Below are positions 24,956-34,173 of a DNA stretch of 41,969 nt, one piece after another (position 1 is the stretch's first letter; each line of letters begins with the position of its first letter). The notes beneath the pieces were generated by a model, which worked only from the letters and a program-made list of their open reading frames with translations, made no database searches and was not told the DNA's origin. Where the stretch lies: contig NZ_CAMLHM010000035.1 of the NCBI RefSeq assembly GCF_946479885.1, forward strand, positions 1-41,969, given 5' to 3'. A program made the translations under genes and the position numbers. Source of the stretch: an uncultured Devosia sp. GTDB lineage: Bacteria; Pseudomonadota; Alphaproteobacteria; Rhizobiales; Devosiaceae.

Positions 24956-26848
24956 ATGAGCAAGCGCAACACCTTGGGCGCGCGGCTGCGTTATGCCTTT
25001 GACACATCGATGTCTGCCGGGCCGATCGCGCTGATCGGCTGGCTGGCCGTGCTGTCGCTGGTGGTCATCGTCGTGGCCGGCGCTGTCATCGCGCTGCTGC
25101 GCATTACGCCCGATGGTGGCGAGTCGCTGGGCTTCGTCGAGGCCATGTGGGCCTCTCTGATGCGCACGCTCGACGCCGGCACCATGGGCGGCGATACCGG
25201 CTGGGTCTTCCGCATCGTCATGCTGGCGGTGACCATCGGCGGCATCTTCATCGTCTCCACCCTGATCGGCGTATTGTCCTCGGGCATCGAGGGCAAGCTC
25301 GACCAGTTGCGCAAGGGGCGCAGCCAGGTGCTCGAGACCGACCACACCATCATCCTCAACTGGAGCCCCTCCATCTTCGATATCGTCTCCGAGCTTGTCG
25401 TGGCCAACAAGAGCCGCCGCAAGCCGCGCATCGTCATCATGGCCGATCGTGACAAGGTGGAGATGGAAGACGAGATCGCAGCCAAGGTGCCCGAACTGGG
25501 CAATACCCGCGTCATCTGCCGCAGCGGCGCCCCGACCGATCTCTACGATCTGGGCCTGGTCTCCCCGCAACAGGCGCGCTCCATCATCGTGCTGTCACCC
25601 GAAGGCGCCGACGATGCCGACAGCCAGGTGATCAAGACCATCCTGGCTTTGGTCAACGACCCACGCCGCCGCGAGGCGCCCTATCGCATCGCCGCCGAAA
25701 TCCGCGAAGCCGCCAATGCCGAGGTCGCCCGTGTCGTCGGCGGCAAGGAGGCGCAACTTGTGCTGGCCGATGACCTGATCGCCCGCATCGTCGCCCATTC
25801 GAGCCGCCAGGCGGGTCTCTCCGCGGTCTATTCCGAGCTGCTCGATTTCGACGGCTGCGAGATCTATACGATCGAGCAGCCCGCCCTGGTCGGCAACAGC
25901 TTCGGCGACGCGCTGATGGCCTACGAGGCCTCGACGCTGATTGGGCTGGTGACGCCCGACGGGCAGGTCAGCCTCAATCCGCCCATGGAAACGCTGATCC
26001 CCCAGGGCGCCCGCGCCGTCATCATCGCCGAGGACGATGCGGCCATCGCCATCTCCACGGCCACGATTTCCATCGACACCTCGGTCATCCGCCCCGCCGG
26101 CCTGCGCACCGAGGCGCCCGAGCGGGTGCTGCTGCTGGGCTGGAACCGGCGCGCCCCGGTCATCATCTATGAACTCAGCCGCTACGTGGCGCCGGGCTCG
26201 ACACTGACCATCGCCGCCGACACGCCCGACCTCGACGCGGTCGTTGCCGGCCTCTCGGTCGCCAGCGCCAACCTCGCCGTCGAATATGGCCATGTCGACA
26301 CCACCAGCCGCAGCGCGCTCGAGGCCCTGGCCATTGCCGGCTACGACCACGTGCTGGTGCTGGGCTATTCCGACCTGCTGGCGCCGCAACCCACCGATAC
26401 CTCGACGCTGGTGACCCTGCTGCATCTGCGCAAGATCGCCGACGCCGCCGGGGTCCATATCAACGTCGTCTCCGAAATGGTCGACGTGCGCAATCGCGAG
26501 CTGGCGGAAGTGACCCGCGCCGATGATTTCGTGGTCAGCAACAAGCTGGTCAGCCTGATGCTGGCCCAGGCCTCCGAAAACGACATGCTGGGCGCCATCT
26601 TCGACGACCTGCTCGATGAGGAAGGCTCGGAAATCTACATGCGACCGGTCGAATTCTATGTGACGCCGGGAACGCCGATCAATTTCTACACCGTGGCCGA
26701 GGCAGCGCGGCAGCGCGGCGAGGTGGCCATCGGCTATCACTGCCCGCGCCCCGGCGCCAAGGCCAACGGCATCGTCGTCAATCCCGGCAAGGCCGCCACC
26801 GTCACCTACCAACAAGGCGACCGCCTGGTGGTGTTGGCGCGGGACTAG
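24956..26848 (+). CDS. CASTOR/POLLUX-like RCK-containing ion channel
   Basis: A 630-residue membrane protein resembling the plant CASTOR/POLLUX/SYM8 family and its bacterial relatives. Residues about 20-50 and 83-108 are membrane segments. Between them lies a pore loop with 'MRTLDAGTMGGDTG', the counterpart of the family's ADAG filter. The cytoplasmic part has an RCK/TrkA-N-like region ('HTIILNWSPSIFDIVSELV', 'IVIMADRDKVEMED', 'RSGAPTDLYDLG') and a second Rossmann-like region from about 380 ('VLLLGWNRRAPVIIYELSRY'). Ion selectivity cannot be read from sequence alone; plant members conduct cations. It stands alone before the tRNA-Arg gene. Confidence 0.9.
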   Translation: MSKRNTLGARLRYAFDTSMSAGPIALIGWLAVLSLVVIVVAGAVIALLRITPDGGESLGFVEAMWASLMRTLDAGTMGGDTGWVFRIVMLAVTIGGIFIVSTLIGVLSSGIEGKLDQLRKGRSQVLETDHTIILNWSPSIFDIVSELVVANKSRRKPRIVIMADRDKVEMEDEIAAKVPELGNTRVICRSGAPTDLYDLGLVSPQQARSIIVLSPEGADDADSQVIKTILALVNDPRRREAPYRIAAEIREAANAEVARVVGGKEAQLVLADDLIARIVAHSSRQAGLSAVYSELLDFDGCEIYTIEQPALVGNSFGDALMAYEASTLIGLVTPDGQVSLNPPMETLIPQGARAVIIAEDDAAIAISTATISIDTSVIRPAGLRTEAPERVLLLGWNRRAPVIIYELSRYVAPGSTLTIAADTPDLDAVVAGLSVASANLAVEYGHVDTTSRSALEALAIAGYDHVLVLGYSDLLAPQPTDTSTLVTLLHLRKIADAAGVHINVVSEMVDVRNRELAEVTRADDFVVSNKLVSLMLAQASENDMLGAIFDDLLDEEGSEIYMRPVEFYVTPGTPINFYTVAEAARQRGEVAIGYHCPRPGAKANGIVVNPGKAATVTYQQGDRLVVLARD

Positions 26849-27005
26849 CAGGGGCGAGACGCCAAGAGCCGCCTACGCTGCCTTCGCCGCCCCTGGCATG
26901 CCGATCGCGCGACCGGGCGCAAAGCCGCAAAACCCCCGTTGCGCGGATCGCCCGCTTTGGTTAGGTTGCGCCCGTTCAGCCGGGGCTTGGCCCCGCGTGA
27001 CGGAT

Positions 27006-27082
<77 letters not shown>

Positions 27083-27279
27083 ATTTCCCTGTTGGTTCTG
27101 AAGAGCTTAGCGGAAGCATTCGACCCCAAGAAAGTCGTTTGCTATCCAAGTGCTTGCGCCCGACGGCAACCGCAACCGTACGAGCTGGTGAAAGTCGGCG
27201 ATTGATCCCCTCTCCGTCCTGGCCGCCGATCGACAGCCCACCCGACATCTGCCACGTTGTGGGAACCGGAGACCTGTCG

Positions 27280-27579
27280 ATGTCGTCACAATTTGCGAAA
27301 TTTCTGATCCCTACCGCCCTGCTGCTGAGCCTGACCCAGGGCGCCGTGGCAAACCCTTACCGCCTGGAAGTAGTGGGCGTGAGGCCCTTCAAGCTATACG
27401 TTGAAGGTGGTTCTGTGCGTCGACTTCCGACGGATTCTGGCACCGTCTATGAAGTCACCATGGAAGATGATGACCGCTGCGAGACCGTGGTAAGGGCTCA
27501 GATGCACGGCGACATGCTACGCATCAACTACAATGTGTGCACGGAACAGGGCATTGGCATCGGCCTGAGGCGCCAATAG
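27280..27579 (+). CDS. Small exported protein, unknown function
   Basis: A 99-residue protein with a clear signal peptide ('[17 protein letters not shown]', cleavage after AVA). A mature part of about 75 residues holds two cysteines (in 'DDRCETVV' and 'YNVCTEQG') that could form a periplasmic disulphide. The ATG at 27280 has GGAG about 8 bases upstream; the open frame reaches further upstream but without coding character. I do not recognise the family. It is the first gene inside the island. Confidence 0.65.
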   Translation: MSSQFAKFLIPTALLLSLTQGAVANPYRLEVVGVRPFKLYVEGGSVRRLPTDSGTVYEVTMEDDDRCETVVRAQMHGDMLRINYNVCTEQGIGIGLRRQ

Positions 27580-27672
27580 TCGGACCAGCTGCGAGCCATT
27601 GCACGGCTGCCGGTCCGCGACCGACCCGAAATTGCGTGCTGAGAAAGCAGTGCTCCGGTTGTCGACGCGAGA

Positions 27673-29193
27673 TTAGGAGCGAACAGCCGATGCTGGTCGC
27701 AACGCTGTGCGAGACGCTTCCTCTTCAGCATCCTGCGGCTCGCCCATGAAATCGACCACCGTCAGGCCGTTATGGGCATATCGATCTCGGAATAGGAAAC
27801 TAACGATCTCGTGGAACCAGACCCGGCGACCCATCCGATAATACCAGCGGATGGCATGACGGATCTTGGGGTCGCGGTTCCAGACAAGCCTCATCAGAGC
27901 GCGCGGTCGCAACTGCGCCACCGCCTCGATAGCTTTGACCCACAGGAATAGCCGCCAGGGCGGAAGGCGCGACATGGCCAGCACTTGATGCTTGTAGTCC
28001 CACCGCGTCTTGTCGAACTGCACGACCTTGCGATCGCCGGCCAGTCGGAAGTACGGTGTCCAGCGATGCGGTGTAACGTACAGCGCCTGGATTTGGTCCG
28101 GATCGTAAGAGATCAGCTGCCGCAGCCCACGAAACAGATCGCCGTCGGTCTGGTCGTCAAAGCCGGACACCCAAGTCGCCATGGACAGGATATTGTGCTG
28201 GCGCAGCAGCCGCACAGCTTCGCGGTCTGACGTTGTCGTACCGCCCTTGCGGATCAGCTTGAGCGTCGCCTCGTCGGTGTTCTCCATCCCCAGAAGGAAA
28301 CGCTCGAAACCGGCTTGCTTGTAGAGATGCAGGATATCGGCATCGCGCACGATGTCATCCGCCCGGGTCGAGCCCACCAGCGTCACCGAGACCTTCTCGG
28401 CAATCAGCGCCTCAAGAAACGCTTTCCAGGCCTTCCGTCCGGCACTGGGGTTTTCGTCGGCGAAATTGAAGACTTCAACCCCATGCTCGCGATGCAGCCG
28501 CGCGATCTCCCGCGCCAGCAGCACCGGATCGCGATGGCGCCAGCGGGTCCAAAACCCGCGCTGGCCGCAATAGTTGCAGAGGTGCGGGCAGCCTCGTGAG
28601 AACTGGATGACAACGGCGCGCTTGCCGCCCCAATAACTGTAGCGGCTGTGATCGATCAGCTCCCAGGCGATGCGATACTGGTCGAGATCGGTGATGACGC
28701 GGGCTGGCGCTGTGGCGACGACCTCGCCGTTGTCGCGATAGGCAATGCCATCGAGGTCGACTAGCGGCGCGTTCTGCTCGATTGCCCGCACCAACTGCCG
28801 GATGGTTTCCTCGCCTTCGCCGCGCACCACCGCATGAACGTAGGGCTCGTCGCGCAAGATTTCGCGGTGGAAATAGGTGGGATGCACTCCGCCATAGACA
28901 ATCCGCGCCCTGGGGATAGCCTGCGCTATGGCTCGAGCCGTCGTCGCAATGATCGGATGGCCCGATGAGGAGCCCGAGTGGCCAAAAAGCACGAGGTCAG
29001 GCGCCGCCTTAATGGCAGCCGACACGATCTCCCCCAGGGACATCGGTCCGAATTCGGCATCGACCAACTCGACATGATGCCCGTCATCGATGAGCGGCCC
29101 GCCAACGCACAAGAGTCCTAACGGGGGGAGCTGTTCCTTGGGAATGCGGCTGCCGATGGCCGGATGCGGTACGTTGATGAGGAGAACACGCAT
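27673..29193 (-). CDS. bchE: BchE-like B12-binding radical SAM protein (Mg-protoporphyrin IX monomethyl ester anaerobic cyclase type)
   Basis: A 506-residue protein. The N-terminal B12-binding domain has 'NVPHPAIGSRIPKEQLPPLG' and 'LFGHSGSSSGHP'. The radical SAM core has 'FSRGCPHLCNYCGQRGFW' with the CxxxCxxC cluster ligands, then 'NFADENPS', 'VGSTRADDIVRDADILHLY' and 'YVTPHRWTPYF'. These blocks are very close to BchE, which forms the fifth ring of bacteriochlorophyll without oxygen. No other pigment-synthesis gene is in the window, so the substrate here may differ or the gene may be a lone remnant. The ATG at 29193 has AAGG 6 bases upstream. It is divergent from a small membrane protein gene. 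Confidence 0.85.
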   Translation of the reverse strand: MRVLLINVPHPAIGSRIPKEQLPPLGLLCVGGPLIDDGHHVELVDAEFGPMSLGEIVSAAIKAAPDLVLFGHSGSSSGHPIIATTARAIAQAIPRARIVYGGVHPTYFHREILRDEPYVHAVVRGEGEETIRQLVRAIEQNAPLVDLDGIAYRDNGEVVATAPARVITDLDQYRIAWELIDHSRYSYWGGKRAVVIQFSRGCPHLCNYCGQRGFWTRWRHRDPVLLAREIARLHREHGVEVFNFADENPSAGRKAWKAFLEALIAEKVSVTLVGSTRADDIVRDADILHLYKQAGFERFLLGMENTDEATLKLIRKGGTTTSDREAVRLLRQHNILSMATWVSGFDDQTDGDLFRGLRQLISYDPDQIQALYVTPHRWTPYFRLAGDRKVVQFDKTRWDYKHQVLAMSRLPPWRLFLWVKAIEAVAQLRPRALMRLVWNRDPKIRHAIRWYYRMGRRVWFHEIVSFLFRDRYAHNGLTVVDFMGEPQDAEEEASRTALRPASAVRS

Positions 29194-29269
29194 GGGCAAC
29201 CTTGAACAAGTGGCGCCGCCACTATCCTATTGGTCTGCCATTAATGTGTTAAGCGGGACCGATGAAATC

Positions 29270-29659
29270 ATGGCCGAGGAACATGAGCCTAGTGTGCAGT
29301 ATGCGGTGTTCTCCAGGCATCGCCTGCATTATGGCCGCCTGTTCTTCCAGGTGATTGCGTTCGCGATGGTTGTGGTGTTGCTGGGCGCGCTTGTCGCCCT
29401 CCAACTGCCCACCCCGCTACAACGGGTCCTCGTCATCCTTGGTGGCGCCATGTTTCTCGCCACAGCCTTCATCGCCTATCGCCTCAACGAGCAGGAAGCG
29501 GCCTACGCCCGTCTGCTTGCCCGCATTGAACAGAACCAGCCCGACTGGCTCTCCAGTCCGTCAGTTGGCGGCGTGAGTTCCCGCCAGCTCATGCCTGTCG
29601 GGCTTGCCTTGGCTGGCGTGGCCATGGCCGCCTTCGGCATTTGGGCGCCGAGCTTGTAG
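29270..29659 (+). CDS. Small three-helix membrane protein, unknown
   Basis: A 129-residue protein with two adjacent membrane segments (residues about 28-48 and 52-72, 'FFQVIAFAMVVVLLGALVAL' and 'VLVILGGAMFLATAFIAY'), a soluble loop ('NEQEAAYARLLARIEQNQPD'), and a third segment at the C-terminus ('PVGLALAGVAMAAFGIW'). The start at 29270 is the best ATG, but no strong ribosome-binding site is visible. I do not recognise the family. Confidence 0.6.
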   Translation: MAEEHEPSVQYAVFSRHRLHYGRLFFQVIAFAMVVVLLGALVALQLPTPLQRVLVILGGAMFLATAFIAYRLNEQEAAYARLLARIEQNQPDWLSSPSVGGVSSRQLMPVGLALAGVAMAAFGIWAPSL

Positions 29660-30126
29660 GATTTCCAGTCCAAGAGAATGAACCGGCCCGGGAACCAGCC
29701 GGCCCGGCTCGCCGACGGCGTGAGGCGGCCTGCTTTTTGGGGGTGTCTCACCCCATGTGAAAATGACCAGAATGGGGCGCAAAGCTGCTCGGCGGCTACC
29801 GACCCCATTTCAGACATCTGGACCCAGCTGCCGAAAGGTCCGCTTCTGGCCCTAAGCGGACGCTAGCTAGTAGTCTTGCGACCCCTCCGGTTGCCGCTCC
29901 ATGGTCTCGCTGTCCAAACCGGCTTGAGCGGCAGATGCCGGAGGCCGACGGATGACGACGCGTTACTGAGTCGTCTCGACGCCCGACCCTAGCGCCGACA
30001 CCGACAGCCGGAGAGCCGACACTGACAGCTGCGGACTACGCCGCAATGACATTATGGCTAGGATGCGTCGCGTTATCGGAGCGTCCGGCGCGTGGCGAAC
30101 GAAACTGCGCACAAGCCGCTAGTTGG
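29660..30126. other. Intergenic stretch without a supported gene
   Basis: No open frame here has coding character. A perfect 8-base hairpin (29838-29845 with 29854-29861, GTCCGCTT/AAGCGGAC) stands in a block that looks like decayed intergenic sequence. The T-run near 29731 follows only a weak GC hairpin. Confidence 0.5.
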
Positions 30127-30564
30127 CTAACCCTTGATGCGGCGCAGGCCGACGTACTGCAGGCTGGCCATCACCAACGTGATCACGGCGCTGCCGAGGA
30201 TGAGCGCGACGCCCGTCGTAGTCAACGGCCAGACGCCGGCGAGCGCCACCGCGATGGCCGTGACGGCGAAGCCGACGTTGCCGGCGATCACCGATGTGCC
30301 CGGGCGTCGCACCGACGGCAGCAGGGACAGGCCGAACACGACAAGGCCGTAGACGAGGCGGAAGATGGTGTCGGGCGTCGACGGGATGAAGATGGCAATC
30401 ACCGCGTACTCGATGGCGGTGGTCGTGCCGGACAGCGACGTTATGTGTGGGGCGATCGCGGCACCGATGAGGCCCAACCCTCCGGTGATGACGGCGTCGA
30501 GGCGTAGCGCGAAGCGCAGGAACGCATCCCGGGTGGTGGTCTTGGCAGCGGTGACGTCGGTCAT
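30127..30564 (-). CDS. Four-helix membrane protein, unknown
   Basis: A 145-residue protein starting 'MTDVTAAKTTTRDAFLRFAL'. Four hydrophobic segments follow: 'VITGGLGLIGAAIAPHI', 'YAVIAIFIPSTPDTIF'-'LVYGLVVFGLSLLP', 'VIAGNVGFAVTAIAVAL' and 'GVALILGSAVITLVMASL'. AAGGGA lies about 8 bases before the ATG, which supports this start over upstream options. It resembles small integral-membrane proteins often found near stress-regulated genes, but I cannot name a family. Confidence 0.68.
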   Translation of the reverse strand: MTDVTAAKTTTRDAFLRFALRLDAVITGGLGLIGAAIAPHITSLSGTTTAIEYAVIAIFIPSTPDTIFRLVYGLVVFGLSLLPSVRRPGTSVIAGNVGFAVTAIAVALAGVWPLTTTGVALILGSAVITLVMASLQYVGLRRIKG

Positions 30565-30772
30565 GGAACTTCCCTTCGGTTGGATAATGGTGATGGCCGG
30601 TGCGCGCCGTACGCCGCAACCTCTGTCGGCGGGCGGCATCGGCTCTAGTCGAGGCAATGTCCAACTGGGCGGTGGGACGTCGCCTGTCTGCTTTCGGTAG
30701 GTTCTGGATAAGCCGACAGGCGGTGGGCAGACGCCCACAGGCTTCCCATGGCTCTTCCGGAACGAGCCTATT

Positions 30773-31492
30773 CTATCGAGGCAGCGGTGGGAGGATCGCC
30801 TCGCTGCGGTCTCGTTTGGCCGCCAGGCTCCAGACTTCGTCCGCCAGCATGTCCGGATCGACTACAGGGAAGGAGTCCAGGACCATTCCAGCCGCCAAGG
30901 CCGCCGCCATTCCCGTGGAATTTTCGATCACGGCACCCACATGGAGCATGCCCGCAAAAACGCCATCCGGCTGAACTTCGTCATGCAGCGTCATTACGTA
31001 GTTGCGGGTAGCTGCCATAGCAGGGCCCGGTCCGCTCATTCCAGCAACCGGAATAACAGCCGAGAGCCCATCGGCCACGATGAAAGCTCCATCGCCGCGC
31101 GAACGCATGCCTGGCATCAATGCATGAGCCAACTCGATTGGTGCCCATGTCAGCAGCGGCGAAACTGACTGCAGGTAGCTCGCCTTCAGATCAGCGGCCG
31201 GAACGAAGTAAGCTTCGGCTGGGTTCGCAGAGAAGAGAGCAACATCAATCGAGCCAAGTTTGGATTCGATTGCCTGCACGAGAGATGGGACAGCGGCAAG
31301 GTCGTTCAGGTCGGCAGGAAAACCGAGCGCTTCAATCCCCTGCTCGGCCAATTTGGCCTTGAGCAGATCGAGGCTGGCTGCACCGCGGGCGATCAGGGCA
31401 ACCTTGTAACCTTCCCGACCAAATCGGGCTGCAACCGAAGCACCCAACCCGGTGCCAGCTCCGAATATCGCGATAGTTTTTTGGTTAGTCAT
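30773..31492 (-). CDS. Short-chain dehydrogenase/reductase-like protein lacking the catalytic YxxxK
   Basis: A 239-residue Rossmann protein. The nucleotide-binding motif is 'IFGAGTGLGASVAARFGREG', a GxxxGxG variant, followed by 'VALIAR' and 'ADLNDLAAV'. In place of the SDR catalytic Ser...YxxxK the sequence runs 'GMSGPGPAMAATRNYVMTL', with no Tyr and Lys at the expected spacing. It may therefore bind NAD(P) without normal SDR catalysis, or use another residue. It is divergent from the HxlR regulator, 92 bases away, which suggests control by it. Confidence 0.8.
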   Translation of the reverse strand: MTNQKTIAIFGAGTGLGASVAARFGREGYKVALIARGAASLDLLKAKLAEQGIEALGFPADLNDLAAVPSLVQAIESKLGSIDVALFSANPAEAYFVPAADLKASYLQSVSPLLTWAPIELAHALMPGMRSRGDGAFIVADGLSAVIPVAGMSGPGPAMAATRNYVMTLHDEVQPDGVFAGMLHVGAVIENSTGMAAALAAGMVLDSFPVVDPDMLADEVWSLAAKRDRSEAILPPLPR

Positions 31493-31584
31493 GAGGACGC
31501 TCCAGTGGCGGTATGTTTTCCTGACTATCTATGTGTGCTATCGCTGTTGGTGCACAAGAACGCAGAAATTTAGGGCCTAGTCAG

Positions 31585-32034
31585 ATGCTTGTACCTACCC
31601 CTCCTCATCAGCTCGGCACCTTACCCGCATGCCGGGAAGTGAACCAAATGCTCGGGCGCATGGGCGACAAATGGACCATCATGACCATCGCCATGCTGGT
31701 TCAGCAGCCCAGACGGTTCAACGAACTCAAGCGGATGATCGGCGGTATTTCTCAGCAGATGCTGACGCGCACGCTCCGATCGCTAGAGGGTGATGGCTTG
31801 GTCTCGCGAAAGGTGCATCCGAGTATCCCGCCTCAGGTTGAATACAGCCTGACCCCGCTAGGACAATCGTTGGCGCAACCGCTGCTTGCGCTGGGAACCT
31901 GGGTCCTGGACAATATGGGGGCAATCCAAAGCTACCGTGACCAGATCGCTGCGCCGCCGGTCAACTTCTCCAGCAAAGGTGCGGATGACTTGCCTACGGC
32001 AGCTATGGCGCTCAACGTCGAACGCCAGAGTTAG
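31585..32034 (+). CDS. HxlR-family transcriptional regulator
   Basis: A 149-residue winged-helix regulator. 'CREVNQMLGRMGDKWTIMTIAMLVQQPRRFNELKRMIGGISQQMLTRTLRSLEGDGLV'-type sequence is diagnostic; the key points are the N-terminal cysteine, 'GDKWT', 'RFNELKR' and 'ISQQMLTRTLR'. Members often sense oxidative or electrophile stress through that cysteine. It probably regulates the divergent SDR-like gene. The start is uncertain: the ATG at 31585 gives the usual short lead to the cysteine, while 31531 would add 18 residues. Confidence 0.88.
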   Translation: MLVPTPPHQLGTLPACREVNQMLGRMGDKWTIMTIAMLVQQPRRFNELKRMIGGISQQMLTRTLRSLEGDGLVSRKVHPSIPPQVEYSLTPLGQSLAQPLLALGTWVLDNMGAIQSYRDQIAAPPVNFSSKGADDLPTAAMALNVERQS

Positions 32035-32346
32035 GGTTGTCCGCTGCCTATGACCCTTCGGCTGAACCGCAGTTATTCCATCATTGAATCTTGAAATCTG
32101 CCGCTCCGCAATCGGCCCCAACGGTTTCACTAGGTGACCGTTTCTGGCGCTTAGCTGCCGTTGGCAGTTGGTTATCGGCATGGCAGCTACCCACCCCATA
32201 GGGGACACTCCACGCCGCATGAGCGGAACGGCAACTTTCGACAAGTCGGGTGATCAGCCTGAACGGCTGGAATGGGGCGCGTTGCAGACTCGAATGACTG
32301 TTACGTGGACACCAGTTGTGCCTGGACTCCACTCCTATTTTCTTGC
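32035..32346. other. Intergenic stretch between hxlR and rtcR without a supported gene
   Basis: No frame shows coding character. It separates the convergent hxlR-type gene and rtcR. I see no terminator with a T-run and no repeat shared with elsewhere in the window. Confidence 0.45.
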
Positions 32347-33963
32347 TCAGTCCGCTGTCCCGATTTCCGCGAAGGTTAGGCCAAACCTCGCGAGGTATTT
32401 GCGGAGTCGGTCGGCATCGTTTGCTTTGGCTTTCTCAAGGCGCGAAATAGCAAACAATGTGCGCCCGGCATCACTGACGCTATGGCTGCTCCGACACACA
32501 CGGATCACCTGGGCCAACTGGGCCCGGTCGAACAGATCAAGCTCACTGGACCGGGCTCCAAGGCATGTCGCCAACAATTCCTCGTCGCCCCCTGCGTCCT
32601 GCCAACCGCCCGCACCCCAAACGCGCGACAAACGAGCGATTTCGATACGCACCGTTTCCTCGTTGATGCGGCCGTCAGGGGCCAGCGTCGCCATGCGGGT
32701 CACAGAGGCCGATAGATCGCGGAAGTTGGCGCTCCACAGGGAACCGGCGTCGGTAGCAAACGCCAGGTACCGTTGGCGGGCTTCTCGGTTAAAGGTGGCG
32801 CTGCGTCCCTCGCGCTGGGCAAACCGGGAGAGTTCGAAGTCGAGATTGGGCTCGATGTCCTCCTTGCGCTCCCGCAGCGGCGGCAGGGCAAAGGTCCACA
32901 GGTTAAGACGCGCGAACAGGTCTTCGCGAAACTGACCCTGTCGCACCGCCAGGGCCAAGTCCCGGTTCGTGCCGGCGATCAGCTGGAAATCCGAGCTGAC
33001 GTCGCGGTCCGACCCCATAGGCAGGAACCGCTTCTCCTCGATGGCGCGCAGGCACATAGCCTGCTCGTCCGGACCCAGTTCGCCGATCTCATCAAGGAAC
33101 AACATGCCCTTATCGGCCGATTTCATCAGTCCCGCCCGTTCCGACTGGGCACCGGTAAAGGCGCCGCGGACATGGCCGAACAGGCTCGACATCGCCTGGT
33201 CACCCCGCAAGGTTGCGCAATTGACCTCGATAAAGTCGCCGCTGAGTTGCCGCTGCTGCTTCTTGAGCTCGAAGATCTTTCGGGCCAGTTGAGATTTGCC
33301 GGCGCCTGTCGGTCCGGTGAGCAGGACAGGCGCGCGTGAGCGGATAGCGACCTTTTCGATCTCGTCGATCATGCCGTTGAAGGCGGGATTCCGCGTAGCG
33401 ATGCCCGACTTGAGGAAGGACGTTGCTTCGTCGCGCTCGGCGGCGAACCGGGTGGCGATTGCATCGTAGCGCGACAAGTCGAGGTCGATAATTGAATGGC
33501 TGCCCGACCAGTCGACCGCCCCCTCCCGCTGCTCCCGGCGCGGCGGCGACAATTGCAGCAGCCTACCGGGAATGAAGCGCGCCTCAGTCAGCAAGAACCA
33601 GCAGATCTGCACCACATGGGTCCCTGTGGTGATGTTGACCAGATAGTCCTCATGATCTGGGTCGAACGCATACCCGTCGGCGAAGTCACGCAGGCGAGTA
33701 TAGACCTCGCTCAAATCCCAGGGATCGCGCATGTTGAGCGGGTGCCGGCGGACCTGCGTTGCCGGGGAAACCTGATCGATGTCGGCCGTGACCCGGTTGG
33801 CGAGCGCCGCAGAATGGTCGTCACTGAGCAGTTCCAGCCGGTCGATAAAAAGCCCCGGTTGCTGACACAGCGCCACCGTCGGCCGCCACTTCTGCCAACG
33901 GTCTTCAGTCTTGCCGATGTCCAGCGTGGTCCCGAGCACGCTAATGGCTACACGTCGCTTCAT
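32347..33963 (-). CDS. rtcR: RtcR, sigma-54-dependent activator of the RNA repair operon
   Basis: A 538-residue activator. The N-terminal ~185 residues are the RtcR sensory domain (CARF-like), starting 'RRVAISVLGTTLDIGK' and including 'YLVNITTGTHVVQICWFLL'. In Salmonella and E. coli this domain holds the protein inactive until RNA ligands appear. The AAA+ domain has Walker A 'GPTGAGKS' (about 217-224), the sigma-54 contact loop 'GAFTGA', Walker B 'GMLFLDEIGELG', and 'ANFRDLSASVTRMA' in the second region. The C-terminus is a short helical DNA-binding segment. It is divergent from rsr, with 210 bases between them that include a -24/-12 promoter facing rsr. All motifs for activation are intact. 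Confidence 0.96.
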   Translation of the reverse strand: MKRRVAISVLGTTLDIGKTEDRWQKWRPTVALCQQPGLFIDRLELLSDDHSAALANRVTADIDQVSPATQVRRHPLNMRDPWDLSEVYTRLRDFADGYAFDPDHEDYLVNITTGTHVVQICWFLLTEARFIPGRLLQLSPPRREQREGAVDWSGSHSIIDLDLSRYDAIATRFAAERDEATSFLKSGIATRNPAFNGMIDEIEKVAIRSRAPVLLTGPTGAGKSQLARKIFELKKQQRQLSGDFIEVNCATLRGDQAMSSLFGHVRGAFTGAQSERAGLMKSADKGMLFLDEIGELGPDEQAMCLRAIEEKRFLPMGSDRDVSSDFQLIAGTNRDLALAVRQGQFREDLFARLNLWTFALPPLRERKEDIEPNLDFELSRFAQREGRSATFNREARQRYLAFATDAGSLWSANFRDLSASVTRMATLAPDGRINEETVRIEIARLSRVWGAGGWQDAGGDEELLATCLGARSSELDLFDRAQLAQVIRVCRSSHSVSDAGRTLFAISRLEKAKANDADRLRKYLARFGLTFAEIGTAD

Positions 33964-34122
33964 CGCTATCCAAGAAGATAATTTGCTAGAGGGCTTTATC
34001 GTATTGGGGCGAGTTCGATTTGGCTAGCGGAATGCACTTCCCAAGCAGCGTTTTGGAAATTAGTCAAATATTACAACTATATAACAGAATTTTTCCCTCG
34101 GTTTCCGTATCGGCCCTCTGAA

Positions 34123-34139
34123 TTGGCACGCTCGTTGCA
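34123..34139 (+). promoter_or_regulatory. Sigma-54 (-24/-12) promoter of the rsr-Y RNA-rtcB unit
   Basis: TTGGCAC-N5-TTGCA, a full consensus with correct GG/GC spacing, 35 bases upstream of the rsr ATG. Transcription would start near 34150. It points away from rtcR, as in known rtc loci. The AT-rich 33964-34100 stretch upstream is where RtcR and possibly IHF sites would be; I cannot define them. Confidence 0.93.
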
Positions 34140-34173
34140 ATGATGGGTTCGTCAAGAATGAAGGACGAACACG

